A program made the translations under genes and the position numbers. 64,000 bases of DNA from Apoda limacodes (taxonomy: Eukaryota > Arthropoda > Insecta > Lepidoptera > Limacodidae): contig OX291553.1 of assembly GCA_946406115.1 (NCBI GenBank), positions 1,927,001 through 1,991,000 on the forward strand, in the 5' to 3' direction. Of the stretch, positions 1 to 12,680 are shown one piece after another; position 1 is the first letter of the stretch, and every line of letters starts with the position of its first letter. The notes below the pieces were generated by a model that worked only from the letters and a program-made list of their open reading frames with translations, had not been told where the DNA came from and did no database searches.

Positions 1-690
1 TCTGTTGTTTACTTTATAGTGGTTGGTGGCAAGCTACCAGGGGATGCACTATGTGCAATCCACCTTTGGTTGCCTGGTTTTGGTGGGGCTTTGGATGTGT
101 GTGGGTGTGGCGCATGAGTACGTGCGTGTATGTGTGTATATACATATTTGGACAGATATTGAGTACTTTATGGCTTGGTTCCTGCATGACTGATTGATAA
201 CAGGTGTACATTCGGGAGTTTCTTGCCACTTCTTCTCCCCTTAGGCTAGTTTCTGAATTGATGGTAGTTTAAATGATGTGCATTTGTTGCCGGGCTGTTG
301 TGTTGGGGCTGGGCCACTTTTGGGTGTGCGACGTGTGTTTGAATGTGTGTATGCATTTATGTATATGTGCGTGTTTGTGTGTAGCACCCGCTCGTGTTCG
401 GAGCCCTGCCGCTATCGGGCGGCCGAACGAGGATTGAATCAGATAGGACCTATAAGTTAATTTACATATAGTTTTATTTTATATCTTTTAGATGTATTTA
501 TTTATAATGTGTCTGTATGTATATATATCAAGTTTTGCATTATGTGTATTTTATATTAACTTTAATATGTATATGAATACCTTTTTATATATTAATTTAT
601 ATGTTTGTAAAATGTAAATATGTATGTATATTGTATGTATATACATATATATATATATATGTTATATGAATATAGTACAATCGAATTGGA
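1..690. other. TG-rich then AT-rich non-coding stretch with (AT)n microsatellite
   Basis: No gene is seen. Positions 90-160 and 290-385 are rich in TG/GTGT words, so the open frames there are low-complexity artefacts. From 460 the sequence becomes strongly AT-rich, with an (AT)n run near 640-660 and a second one near 868-886. Confidence 0.6.
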
Positions 691-865
691 GTTGCTTAAA
701 TGTGTGTCATGCTCTCTCAAAGTCTCTGTGGTTGTGGCATGTGCGTCGGGTCGTTACGTTCCCTAAAACATGGTTGAGCGAAGCGATAGCTGATTCATGT
801 GTCATACTTGTGAACGGGTGCCGCCTGTTGAGGCTGGTCTGGTCTTACAAACTTCTGTGTATTCT
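690..865 (+). repeat. Dispersed repeat, copy 1 of 3
   Basis: This block is shared, with scattered substitutions, with 26415-26600 on the same strand and with 49760-49830 in reverse. Recognisable shared words are GGTTGAGCGAAGCGAT, TGTGAACGGGTGCCGC and the end GGCTGGTCTG...TGTATTCTTA. It looks like the 3' part of an interspersed element, and the class is not recognised. The open frames across it are fortuitous. Confidence 0.7.
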
Positions 866-1009
866 TATATATATATATATATATATGGATATGTACGTCT
901 GCTGTGTAATATTATATATTATAAGTTATATGAATATATTTTTCTCGGGAGTTACTTTAAATCCCGTCACAGATTAATTGAAGACTTTTAATGTATCACA
1001 TGGTGCCTC

Positions 1010-1315
1010 ACTCTCCTATGCAATCTGAAAAACTGAAAGGCAATTGAAATATTACCTAAATATTGATTGTTTTTTTGTAAATCAAACTATTTACATTGTA
1101 AATCTTGTTTATTTAGTGTTTCAATTATTAGTTGATATAGTTTTATTAGTTGATACACTATAATTTTATGTTTCGTTTGTGATTTTACAAAGATTACCTA
1201 TTGGACGCACGCAATAAAACAGTATTGTAATTAGTTTGTAAAGCTAGTTGTAGTTAATTTACTTGACGATTCGAAAGTGTTCTTAGTAACCCATTTCAAT
1301 AAAAAGATTTTGATT
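1010..1315 (+). repeat. LINE-like 3' tail (family T), plus orientation
   Basis: The block 1190-1312 (ACCTATTGGAC...TTAGTTTGTAAAGCTAGTTG...CGATTCGAAAG...CAATAAAA) recurs in reverse at 54420-54535. A more distant relative is at 27180-27240, which ends in TTGAATAAAGTTTGATTTGA. The AATAAA followed by simple GATTT repeats is what the 3' end of a non-LTR retrotransposon looks like. No reverse transcriptase coding remains beside it. Confidence 0.6.
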
Positions 1316-1329
1316 TGATTTTTAATTTT

Positions 1330-1425
1330 ATGTACTATCTGTAAGACATTTGCTATAGATACTAAATGTATTTATGAACTGTCCGTAAGACATTTGCTAT
1401 AGATTCTAAATATATTTTCCATGTT
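1330..1425. repeat. Two-copy tandem repeat, unit about 49 bp
   Basis: The word GTAAGACATTTGCTATAGAT occurs twice with similar flanks (…ACTAAATGTATTT / …TCTAAATATATTT), giving two diverged direct copies. Confidence 0.6.
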
Positions 1426-1429
1426 ACTT

Positions 1430-3400
1430 TTATGCAACAAATTATGAGCCTTTCTCCGCCGTGATGTTTTTACTGTCCGACCAACAAAACGAAACGCTGT
1501 AACGACAAACCTGTAGGGAGGTACACACAAGTTGGAAATGGGCTTTTAAGTCCATTGAGAATTTTAAGGAGCGCTTTTTCTCGACCGTACGTCATTTTGA
1601 TACTGTACGGCGGAGAGCAACCCGGAAGTGTATCCCCACCAGCTTCCTGCTATGCGTCTCTCTGAAGGATGTGTAAACGCAACGACGTTCGTTAGGATGT
1701 CGTAGAGACGGACAAAAATTTTTTTTTTACAAAATCGATAAAATTTCTACTAAGATATTTTGGCTTACTTCGTTTCTTTTTTTGTAAAATTATAATTAAC
1801 TGTTAACTATTGGGTCAAACAGAAGAATAAAAACATATAGTATCAAATAAGTTACTGATTAATTGAGAAATATAATACTGACTTGGCTGTATGAAAAAAC
1901 CTTTGCCTTTGCAAAGGATCAACAAAACCAAAAAAACTGATAAACAAAAAATTTTCGTTGCTTCGTCCCGGATTTCTGTTTATTCAAATGTTTTTTCATT
2001 GAATTCCGATAGTCAAGTGTTCAGTCAAGTGTTTCAACCGACGCGTAGCTTTGTTCGTGACAGAAACAACATTTTTTTAGTAAGTACACCAAATCAATTT
2101 TATAGTTAATTAGTAATATAGTAAAGAATCCATTTGCAATTCTAAAATATATTTTTTTTGTAATTTTTTATTGTCTCGCAATATGGCACCCTCCCAAGTC
2201 CAAATGGAGAAAATTATTGGCATGTTAGGAAGTCGGAGGTGGCTGGCCACAGGGCACTCGGGCACGGCTAACGCTCCTCAGCGAAGCAATCAGACGTAGG
2301 CCGAGATTCCAACTGCCTCTACAGCGATTGTTGTGGATGCATCAAGACTTGACAGCAGTGGTCTAAGATACGCCCTATCCTGAAACGTTACTTCGTTTTA
2401 CTTATTTGGTTGATGGATTTTGGTTTGAGCTTTTTTTTTTTCTTTAACTCATCTATCATTATCACTGTCTTTCCTTGTTTTGTAGTATGGTAAAGACAAA
2501 AAAAGGTTCAACATAAATAGACAGGTGTAATTTCTGCTGTTACACGACGCACGGGTGGTGGAGTTGACGATGTGGCAGAGGTCACCAATATAGAAAACCG
2601 AAAAGTGGGTATAATGGGTGGAGAGAGCTTTGCCACAAGGGACAGGCACCTAGAAAGAGATCTTTTTAATGTGTGCAAATGCTTTTCTACTTATTCAATC
2701 TTGCTATTTCATTAAAGATTTTAAGACTACTCCGTTAGCACTGAGCTCTGAGCGCTTCGCTATCTGGTTAAACTTGTTCAACATCACAACATACACGACA
2801 GTTTGTAGATCGTCAATAGTGGATTTGCGTACAAAAATTGCCACCAATCCTTTAGTGGCTGAGACAAGAGAGCTTAACTTCAGTCATAGTTTGATCGTCA
2901 ATGTATGTATTATTAAGATTTCAATGTGATAGTTAATTGAAATTCAAATAAGCAATAATTGGAATGAGAATTTTAACTGGAAAAATAGATTTTGTTGATT
3001 TTATATGAAAAATTGAACTGTAAATAACTTAGTAACACAACACTTTAAGACATTTTACTATTGACTTTATTTTAATGTATTCTATCGATCGATGTAACTT
3101 TTACTCTTGATCCAACTTGGTATTCAAAAAAAATCTTGAAACCCCTTTATTAGTTTAGCCTTTTTCAGATTTTTTTTGATTTGTGATTAAAACCGCTACA
3201 CTGTGAACCTTACGAAACTTGATTCTAAAAGGTATGAGTTTTGTCAGTCACTGGCATATCAAGTAAATTAAGAGTAACGCTGCCCCTTCCCAATGCTTTT
3301 CCCACCTCTCTTTTATATTTTATACTATTATTTATTTTTTAGAGAAACAGCGAGAGAAAGAGAGAGGAAGAGAGTTATGAAACTGGAAATGGCTATATCT
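1430..3400. other. No gene recognised
   Basis: The stretch is mostly AT-rich. Two slightly GC-richer islands (1440-1700 and 2210-2340) could be old mobile-element sequence, but neither gave a recognisable protein on either strand. A purine-rich GAGA patch lies at 3340-3375. Confidence 0.5.
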
Positions 3401-3404
3401 CCGA

Positions 3405-4925
3405 AAATATTATTTATTTATTTAAACTTACTGCACAAACTAGTGTACAATGGCGGACTTAATGCCACACGGCATTCTCTACCAGTCAACCATAGAGCCA
3501 AGCAGAAAAATTATTGGCGGTAAGTCGAAGTAAAATAATTGTACATCAACTTATAACATACTAAAGAACAAAAATACTAATATTTACATGATAATTAATA
3601 AAAATTATATATCTTATATTTTCAAAAATATATAAATAAATATACATAATATATACATATATAAATACATAGATACACAATTTGTCACAATATAGATAAA
3701 AATAACAGAGAATAATGAAATTTCACTCTGCCATCTGCTTGATAAAGTATTCCTTTACCTTTATTTTAAAAGTATGTTTACTTTGCGCATTGCGGATGTC
3801 TTTAGGAAGTGCGTACCAGAGTCTTGTAGCTTGAAGTGTAAAAGAATTAGATACAAATGCAGAGCGGTGTAGTGGAGTAGAAAAAAGAAGGTTGTGAGAA
3901 GAACGAAGCGAGAGCTCATGGTTATTGCCGAGAAAATGAAATCGTGATTTTAAATAGTCTGGATAGCCTAGGATCATGCAGAATAGAGTAAAGGACACAG
4001 AGAATCCTAATACTCCTGCGTTGGCTAACTGGCAACCATTTAAGCTGTTTGCGAAAATTAGAGATATGGCCATACTTGCGTAGACCGAAGATATACCGGA
4101 TAGAGCTGTTTATAAGTCGGTCCAGTTTATTTATAAGATCAGAGGTTAAGTCCGGAAAACAGACATCACAATAATCAAGGAGAGGCAATACTAACGCTTG
4201 TACTATTAAGAGTTGGGTATTACAAGGAAGGAAATTGTAGCGTACCGGTAATTTTCCGACTAATTTCACTAACTTGTGCTGTCCAATTAAAACCAGTATC
4301 AATGTGCAGACCAAGATCTTTAACACTATCAGAGAAAGGAATAATGGTGTTATTTAATAGAACTAGTGGCACAGAGGTTATGTTGCATTTACTAAATTAT
4401 CGGGTACTACCTACAAGAAGAGCCTGATACTTGTTAGCATTAATCTTAATACCAAAGCGCTCAGACCAATCATTGATATTAATCAGTTCATCATTAATTT
4501 TTTCCACTGCTAAATGTAGGTCTTTAACTCTGGTTTGCACATACAACTGCAAGTCATCTGCATAGAAATGGTAAGGACAGTTGATATTTACAGAAAGTAA
4601 GTTAATAAAGATTGAGAATAAAACTGGTGATAACATTCCACCCTGAGGTGCGCCGGAATCAAAATCAAGTTAATACGAACAGCATGTTGGCGATCCCGCA
4701 AATACGATTAAAACCATCTTAATTCTTTGGAAGAAATATTTAGATGGAGTAGGATACTAAGTAAAATTTCATGATCAACGGTATTGAAAGCATTAGAAAA
4801 ATCAATGAGTACTAGTATAGTAACTAATTTATCTTCCATACCGTCACGAATGTCCTCGGTTACTTTAAGCTGCGCAGTGCAAGTACTGCGTCCTGAACGA
4901 AAACCAAATATTAATAGTAGACTAG
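3405..4925 (-). mobile_element. 5'-truncated non-LTR retrotransposon (AB-type LINE), RT domain and 3' end
   Basis: Read on the minus strand, the reverse transcriptase fingers/palm starts near 4920 (FGFRSGRST). It continues through a palm block with LIDFSNAFNTVDHE, then a GGMLSPVLFSIFINLL turn and the catalytic YADD box (ORF piece 4636-4397). The thumb/C-terminal part follows (4326-3922 and 4073-3723; RYIFGLRKYGHISNFRKQLK, then LWYALPKDIR). Several frame changes and stops break it. The 3' end at 3405-3520 carries the module GGTTGACTGGTAGAGAATGCC...CCGCC, then AAATA repeats. That module is shared with the elements at 31-37 kb. Endonuclease and ORF1 are missing, as usual for a 5'-truncated LINE copy. 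Assignment to the CR1/Jockey group is by motif only. Confidence 0.85.
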
Positions 4926-4929
4926 TAGT

Positions 4930-6980
4930 TTCTTAACAGAAGTGATAGATCTCATCACGATCTTTACTTCAGATGACTGCTGGCAGCAGCAGAAAAGGCT
5001 ATATCACATAAAATATTAATCGTAGACTTTACGAGTCTATAAAGCTGGCGTAGCCAAGTCATAAGGCCACGATGCGACTCATACCATATTTTTTTGGTAA
5101 TTATTTGCCAAATAATGATATGTAATTTAAAAAACACCAAATTTATGTACAAAATAACAAAGTTCTGACTGAACTATCATCAACAAATCGCTAAGCATAG
5201 AAATTTAGGATTTGAAGCACGGGTTGATTTTTAGTGTAGGCATCGTTAAAAAAAGATGTTTTGGAAATAAACCGGTAAGGTCGTGAATTGCGTGCAGCTG
5301 CGAAGCAACAACATAACCTTATATATACACTGAAACGAAAATACGACAATATCTTAGGAAAGATGATATATTTCGTTATGTAAGGATTTTTGTAAATTCA
5401 ACTGCTAAAAGCATGAAAGGGCATAATATTTTTTTAGTAGCTACTATCATTGCCTAGCTCAAATCGCTAAGGATAAAAATAATAAATTTACCGTTTATTT
5501 TATGTTGTAAGCATCAATTAAATCAAAAGAAACATTTAAATTTCAAACCCTTGGGTGGTGACAATATTTTTTTTGTTTATTAAAAAAATACTCTACAAAG
5601 TATATGCGAGCGAAGCCTCAGGCGAAAAGCTTTTTCACAAATTTTGTGCTCAAACAATTTAGACGATAAGTATCAAATAATATTGGTAAATTATGATTAT
5701 ATCGAATTCAGTGTGATTCGTACTAATGCAGGTGTTGTAAGCAGCCGTGCTGCTGCTACGGACCCTGAGTCCAACACATTCTTATTTGGTGTTGGCTCTG
5801 TTAATGGGTAACGGGTCTATGGAACCCTGAAAATGGAGATCGAAATTCGTGGTACGTATAGGTTGCAATAATCCAACAAATATCCTTATTTTATTAAACT
5901 TGCTGTTTTACAACAATTCCTAATTAAGGAGTGGTTGACATTTACATTATTCATAACAATACAGAACGAAACGACTCCGACTAATGAACACAATAATGGT
6001 GTTTTGTAATATATTGCAAAAGTTAAGCGATTATGAAGTACTGAATTGTTAATTACTTTCTGTAAGCTGGTATTAATTTTCATTTATTTCCGACATTAAA
6101 TTGTTTGTTTTGTTAGCCGACAAAAACAAGGTTTAACTTTAACAGTTTTAAATAACTATTATAATTTCAGGGTATAAATCGTAAAACTCTCAACTAAGTT
6201 ATCAAGAACACATTTAGAGTTGTCTTGTACCATGTGATTCCAAAAACATCTTGGTTAAGGTGAATAAAGATTCAAATTATATTAGACTACTTTTTGAAAT
6301 CAGTAATGAACATTAAAAAACAATTACCAACTCTCATTTTACGAAAATCTGCTTATCCGACAATTTCACGGTGTGACGAAGTAATTTTTTTAAAATGGCG
6401 GCCGCTGCCAAGTTTATCTAGTCGGTATAACCAGACTTTCATCGTCAACAGATGATCCATTTGCTACTGGTGTCATCGTTATGCAAAATTTTTCCCAAAA
6501 ATACTAATTCAAGAACAAACTCAGTAAGCGAAATCGCAACGCATGTCCAAAAGCCCTAGTGTATTTTTAACATAAAAATTCTAAAACTAATTGAGTTTGG
6601 TAATTGGGTGTACGCTCGAAAATTCCTAGTAGATTATTTGCAATAGAGGTGCACTATCTATGTCGAAATCAGACATAGTTATCTTTGCACTTTTAAGGCA
6701 CTATTTTAAATATTTATATTTCTTTGTAATAAATAGTATAACCAAACTACAAACTGTATCTGTTTTACGAGATTATTAAAGTATAATTGCAAAATTGTAC
6801 AACGCAAATTAAAACAAGACGATGCGGTACCTCACATCACCTCTGTTTGAATAGAAACTGTTGCTATGCCATCATTTCACACAAATGTGAACATAATCTG
6901 AACTGTATTCCAATTAAATAAAGAATCAAGTAATACGCCATCCATTGGTAAGTAGCTAAACTAATGTCTACTTATGCAGA
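4930..6980. other. No gene recognised
   Basis: AT-rich sequence. Open frames here are short, lack splice-site support and match nothing I know. Confidence 0.5.
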
Positions 6981-6984
6981 ACAG

Positions 6985-7090
6985 ATTCAAGCACACGGTC
7001 CGCCTGATGGTAAGCGGTCACCATGGCCTATGGACGCTTGCAACATCAGAAGTATCACTCGCGCGTTGCCGACCCTTCGTTATAAACATA
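6985..7090 (-). repeat. Family Z LINE 3' end fragment
   Basis: This contains the inverse of the family Z 3' terminus (GTCCGCCTGATGGTAAGCGG, then GGACGCTTGCAACA and CTCGCGCGTTGCCGACCCTT). The same string occurs at 9300-9380, where it abuts a recognisable RT C-terminal frame. The poly-T end seen in other copies is absent. Confidence 0.75.
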
Positions 7091-7099
7091 GCCCCGAAC

Positions 7100-8690
7100 A
7101 GAAGATAATTTCAGAGCGGACTGTCTGGAATGCTACAGAATTGTTTTGTTAAGTTGGATAAAAGTACAGGAAAGTGCAAAGTGCAGAGTGCACTTGGATT
7201 ATCCAGGTTGGATATTATTTTTATCTTTATTGTACAGAGGGCCACAAGCTAAAATACACAAGTTGGACTTTGAATCCTTTAAAGATGAAAAAATATTTTG
7301 TGTGATAGGGATTGATATAAATATCTCCCTTTGACGTTGCACAATCTCTGCTGCCCTGCACACACTTCAAACGTTGTGACGCGCACCGTCATAATATTAT
7401 TATTTGTAGTAAATTGCATACTAGTTTGCGATTTTTGCATATCTGTAATGGAGTTTTATGTTCGTCTGTTGCTTTGAATCACAATTTCAATGACCGTGAC
7501 GCGTTTATTAAAACAATTTTCTATACCAATAACATAAAAAGAAACAAGCTAAGTCCGAGTCGGTCTCGCACACTTAGGGTTTCGCATCACACGGCTTAAT
7601 CAATCATTTCTGATAAAGAATACTTTATTTAGTAATCTTATGCAATTAATTTGAACTAAAGGTTCCGAACTTGGAATATTTTTGTATTCGACCGAGAGTT
7701 CTCATAGGAAAAAATTAAAATAACTCTCCGGCACGAATTCCCGATAAAAAAAAATGTTTGAAATTAAGGAAAAAAACATCTGGATAACCTGGTTCAGAAA
7801 CTAATTTCACTCAATTTTTGACATTTGTCCACAAGACCCTTAAAATTTAACGCGTCAATTTTTCTTCTTTTGACATTTTGTCATATCTGGCACTACTAAT
7901 GCGCGCCATAAAAGTTTGAATATGTTGAAAGGCGAACTACATATTTACCATACTATTATACTTATTTTGTTTTTCTCATTCACAGTAGGGCCTTTTCCCA
8001 GAAAAAACTCAATAATGAAAATAAATATAATACCTAACAAACAGTGACAGGCGACCTTCTTTTTGAGCAGGTGCCAGAATATCTGCAGCGTTTTGAGATA
8101 TTGACCTAAGTCAAGTTGCTAAATTAAAAAAATATATACAATCGCATTGAGAACTTCTACCTTTTTCTTTCGTCGGCTAAGCATTCTAACGCCGCTGCAA
8201 GCAGCAAAGAACAATGAACCTTCAGTGCACACATTGCCAAAACCAATAGCGAAGCACCACACGATTACACATCCATTGGTTAAAATAAAGTGATTGTTTG
8301 GATATTATTAATATTAAATAAATCAGCCAATGGAAGTTTATAGTAGTTTTTGGTTCTAATTTTTTGGCTAAATGCCCCAAACTGACACTAAACATGGTAT
8401 ACTTTAGGGAGTGGCCCTATGTATAAAATAATTTCAAAACACATTACATAAAAATAATAGATGTACATAGGAAAGCTTACCTCTATTCAGAGATTTCTTC
8501 CAGCAGACCTTTATAGTAGGCTTGTCTATTAAGGGGCACACCGACATGTTTTATTTATTTAAAATCTAAAATTTTACGATAGGTAGGTATGCAATTGTTC
8601 GCTTTTGTCAGGACTAATATTATACAGTCTGTGACGACTGTAACGACCGAGTTTCTAGCCAGGCCCACTAGCAATTATTAGAGATATCTT
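7100..8690. other. No gene recognised
   Basis: AT-rich. A few short frames are open but have no recognisable motif and no splice-site context. Confidence 0.45.
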
Positions 8691-9255
8691 TAAAAGATTT
8701 CATGTTTTGAGTCGCAATCACAGAACAGGATTTGTAATCGAGTTAGTTATATCGAGTTTGAATACTCTGCGGCTGATGGTAAATTATAGCAGTGAATCGA
8801 TATTTTTTTTCATATCGCCACAGGAACAACACTGGGTCTAATGTAAAATTTTAGTACTGCTGTTCATCACAAGATTTCACTCGTAAGATGATAGATGTAA
8901 GCCTTTTTTAATGAACAAAGGATTAAATTTGAATACAAATGATCTCATTCTTAGCCCCACCTCACCTACTCTACCCCCCTCATCAGCCAGCAGCTACGCC
9001 GGTTTCCGAACCACATTGTCATTTTATCATATCGTATCGATTGTTTTTTTATATCGATGCCTGCGACTCTACTTAAGTTAACTTTATGTTTTTTTTTGGA
9101 TAGAGGACTGTATTCACCTTCTTCGTCCCTCGTTGGGAAAAGGTTGTGCGGGACCAGTACCTATTTTTGTGAAACTAAAACTTTACCAAACAAAGCAACT
9201 GTTTTCAACTGTTGTTTTCTTCGAAGACACCCAAGCTGCCTGCAAACATCCTTTT
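8690..9255. other. Unclassified, possibly formerly coding block next to a family Z copy
   Basis: The block has higher GC than its surroundings and ends where the poly-T/3' end of the family Z copy at 9251-9800 begins. Its plus frame from 9057 is open for about 65 codons before running into the Z copy, but shows no domain I recognise. It may be old mobile-element or duplicated gene sequence. I give no function. Confidence 0.3.
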
Positions 9256-9800
9256 TTTTTTTTTTTTTTTATACCACTAAGGTGGCAAACAAGCCTACGG
9301 TCCGCCTGATGGTAAGCGGTCACCGTAGCCTATGGACGCTTGCAACACTAGGGGCATCACTCGCGCGTTGCCGACCCTTCAGAAATCTAATAACTTCTTT
9401 TTTGAAGAAACCCATACTGTAGTCCTTAGAGAAAACCTTGGCAGGGAGCTCATTCCACAACCCAAGGGTTCGCGGGAGGAAGTTTCTCTGAAACCGCACT
9501 GTACGCGACCATTTTGGTTCCAAAGTGTGAGAATGAATTCCCTGTCGATGGCGAGCGGTGCGATGGTAGAAAGTAGCCGTGGGCATCATTTCGAACAATT
9601 CCTCAGAACACAATCCATTGTACAAGCGGTAGAACACACACAGGGAGGCAAAGTCTCTCCTCAGACTTAAGGGCTCGATACCGCAAGTGAGTTTGGGATC
9701 GTCGACAATTCTCACAGCCCGTCGTTGAACCGAGTCAAAAGGGCCAAGCTGGTATCCGGGTGCACCCGCCCAGAGATGGCAGCAGTACTCCATACTCTAC
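9251..9800 (-). mobile_element. Family Z LINE, RT C-terminal region and 3' end
   Basis: On the minus strand a 157-codon frame (9793-9320) is open. It matches the region after the RT palm in lepidopteran LINEs: MEYCCHLWAGAPGYQL, then FDSVQRRAVRIVDDP, SLRRDFASLCVFYRLYNG and the closing RNFLPRTLGLWNELP and FFKKEVIRFLKGRQR. The 3' terminus follows (GGTGACCGCTTACCATCAGG, GTTTGCCACCTTAGTGGTAT) with a poly-A tail, seen here as poly-T at 9252-9270. It is the best preserved Z terminus in the window. No palm motif is present, so it is 5'-truncated. Confidence 0.85.
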
Positions 9801-10172
9801 AATGTTTATTTAAAATTAATTTTTAAAAAAATGAAAACAAGGGCTTCTTAGTTTGAAATGCTTAAGGAATATTACATACAAACTCTTATTTAACTTTTCA
9901 CGTTTCTTGCACATAAAAACTGATGATGGACGAAAGGTGGTGGTGGTGGTGGTAGGAACTTGTCAATTTCACAACATAACCCCGCCGTGTTTAGGATCAT
10001 TGGATCTATTTTGAAAAGTTAATTGCATAATTTATTTTGTTTACATGGGGATAATAATAAACCTTCGAAACACGCTCGGGGACGCATTCAAACTATCAAT
10101 CATTGGGAACAATTAACTAATCTTCTAAATGCTGACCCTACAGGTTAATTCAAATATAAATATTAGTAGAAA

Positions 10173-10248
10173 AAAGTTAGTTATTCTTGGCTTGGCTAGT
10201 TGTTTAAGATAAAGTTAGTTATTCTTGGCTTGGCTAGTTGTTTAAGAT
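10173..10248. repeat. Perfect 38-bp direct duplication (two copies)
   Basis: The unit beginning AAAGTTAGTTATTCTTGG occurs back-to-back at 10173-10210 and 10211-10248 with no difference seen. It lies between blocks A and B of the Myb/SANT-like relic. Confidence 0.9.
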
Positions 10249-10754
10249 AAAATATTCTTGAGCTTACTTTCACTTTATGGCTATAAGGGTTGGAGTGACT
10301 TTAAAAACCACACCAAAAAGAAGGCAGCTAAAATTGATCAGGCTGTTTGTAGGACTGGTGGAGGGCCTACACGCTAGTTAAAGCTTACGGAACTCGAAGA
10401 GATGGTTCTCATTAATAGGCCCACAAGCAGCTACTGGACTGAACGGTTTGATTGAAGTTGGCTTCTTACAGGTTTCTATAAAACAATTTATCTTAAATAA
10501 TATTATTATTATTAAGTTAAGGGAAATACCTAGGTTTTAAATTGTGTTTAGGTATTTTGGCAAAACTGAAGAGTATTATATTTTTATTTTCCTTAATAAA
10601 TCATATTATTTACAGTATCCACTGAATGATTCCAATAGTACAATTAAATTGTCTTCAACTTCACATCTTTCCCAGGAGACAGAAAGTCCGTCGATATTCA
10701 AAATACCTAATACTGAAGACAGTTTGAATATTATAGGTAATTTTATTTCTTGTA

Positions 10755-10925
10755 CCCCCGAGATAGCAAACAAGCTTAAGGCCCACCTGATGGTAAGCGG
10801 TTATATAGGCTGTGGACGCTTGCATTACCAAAGGCATTAACTCAGTTATTACCAGCTCTTTAAAAATCTTATCACTCCCTTCTTAATGAACTCCGTACTG
10901 TAGCCTACGAAGAATACTTTTTGTC
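10755..10925 (-). repeat. Family Z LINE 3' end fragment, diverged
   Basis: A degenerate inverse copy of the Z terminus (AGCAAACAAGCTT, CACCTGATGGTAAGCGGTT, GGACGCTTGCAT), followed by sequence parallel to 9370-9440. It is inserted just after block C of the Myb/SANT-like relic. Confidence 0.7.
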
Positions 10926-11261
10926 CCGATCAAGGGTTCCCACGGAAAGAATTTTTAAAAAAACCAATTCTAACGCGGAGGGATCCGTGGGTAAAATTTA
11001 GGTAAAAAAATATTTCTTGATTAATATACCAGCTCCTTTTTCCACAGGAATCTATGTTAAAACACACTAATATTATTTTTTGCCACAAGGATAGCTGGAA
11101 GGATATAGCTATATAACTTTTACCTACTTTTTTCTTCGGCAGAAGCATAAAGATGAAATGGCGTTAAGAAAGAGGGAACTCCAAACCCAACAAAGGATAT
11201 TTCAATGGTTGTCATTGCTGCTATTAAGAAACTAGTAGATAAACTTTAAAAAGGGCTCTAT

Positions 11262-12115
11262 CTCTTCATTAGACATTAGATGTCACAGATTGTTGACCAT
11301 TTATGATTACTGTTTGTTTTCTATTTTTAAGGTAAGATTTCAAAACATCAAGTGCTTTATTTCTGATTCCATAGTAGTCTAGTTTGCACAACAGAGTTAC
11401 ATGATCCACATAATCAAAAGCCTTCGAAAGGTCGCAAAATACGCCAATAGCATCCTGCGACCTTTCCCATGCCTCATATGTATATATCTTATTAGAGAAA
11501 CACCTGCATCAGTTGTTGACTCACCTTTGGTAAAGCCAAATTGCTGACTATGTAGTACACCGTTCATTCTGATGAAGAAAAGCATCTGATCTAGTATAAG
11601 GTGTTCAAAAATTTTACTGATTGCTGGCAGTATTGATAGTGGGCGATAATTTGAAGGATTGTTCTCATCACCAGACTTAAATAATGGAATAATTTTACTG
11701 CACTTCATTATATCAGGTAAAATACCATCGTCAACACAATTATTAAATTAACTAGCTATATAAGGAGCAATAATAACAATAATATGGCTGATTAAGAATA
11801 CAGATATTTCCCACAGGTCCTCGGTGTTTTTAATTTTAAGTGATTTAAATTCTTAAACTATGTCTTCAGGAGATACAGGACTGAAATTGAAATTCATTGA
11901 ATTGTGATTAGTGCTCTCTTTAAAAACTTTCTCTGCAAGGACGTAGGATGAGTTAAGGTATTTTGTTGTCTCAAGTGGGACGTTTGTGAAATGGTTCACA
12001 AAAGCATTTGCAACATCTTTATCGGAAGTTATGACATTGTTCCCTATATGAAGTTGACCTACCTTTTCCAGTTTCTTTGTTAATTATCTGCTAAGTAGTT
12101 TTTATTTTATTTTCA
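11262..12115 (-). mobile_element. Family C-like LINE fragment: linker and RT fingers
   Basis: On the minus strand, a degenerate linker is followed by an RT N-terminal part, open from 11708 to 11397: MKCSKIIPLFKSGDENNPSN, then YRPLSILPAISKIFEHLI and QFGFTKGESTTDAGVSLI. Downstream, toward 11262, the frame is broken, and the palm catalytic box is not reached. The closest counterpart in the window is 61983-61381. Both ends are truncated. Confidence 0.8.
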
Positions 12116-12379
12116 GAATAAGTAGAACACGTTTACCCGCACGGATCCTTATTAAAAACAATAAAAAGTGAAGTGCATTTCAGTGTTTCAGCAACAAGAA
12201 AACTGATCTCTGAAGAAAAATTCACATTCTGCTCATCTTCTTAGTCTCCCTAATTTTCATAAGTTTCCTTCAGCCCCCGACTACTCGGTCGGACAAAGAG
12301 CAATTATTGTTTCGTTATAACAAAGAGCTTCCTACTGTCAGTTGAACAAATAATATAATATAAACGAATAGAAGTTTGA

Positions 12380-12450
12380 CACAGGCCACGGTGACTGCTT
12401 ACCATCAGGTGGACCGTGTGCTTGTTTGCCACCTTAGTGGTATAAAGAAA
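12380..12450 (+). repeat. Family Z LINE 3' terminus, plus orientation
   Basis: It contains GGTGACTGCTTACCATCAGG, TGGACCGTGTGCTTGTTT and GCCACCTTAGTGGTATAAAG, then A-rich sequence. Only the terminal ~70 bp are present. Confidence 0.75.
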
Positions 12451-12554
12451 AAACAATTTTTCTTCTCATAATAAATAAAAGGTACTTTAAAAGAAATGAT
12501 CATTCAAAAATTTGATTGGCCAATCAAGCCGTCATACACACATATGTATATAAT

Positions 12555-12680
12555 ACACTAGCTTTTGCAAGCGGCTTCGCCCGCCCTAAATTTGGTTATC
12601 AGCGTAGGATTCGCACATTATTACAGCAACTCCTCAATTATAGAAAACGAAACGTAGAAGGTGTAAATCATATTAAATAA
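12555..12680 (+). repeat. Short interspersed repeat fragment
   Basis: It begins CTAGCTTTTGCAAGCGGCTT. The later part (GCGTAGGATTCG...AGCAACTCCTCAATTA) parallels 26615-26660 (GTGTAGGATTTCAACGGCAA...CTCAATTACTAAACG). The class is not determined. Confidence 0.45.

Noticed and set aside
14..460. Overlapping open frames at the left edge
   Set aside because: They are made of TG/CA repeats (His-Thr runs) and have no coding character.
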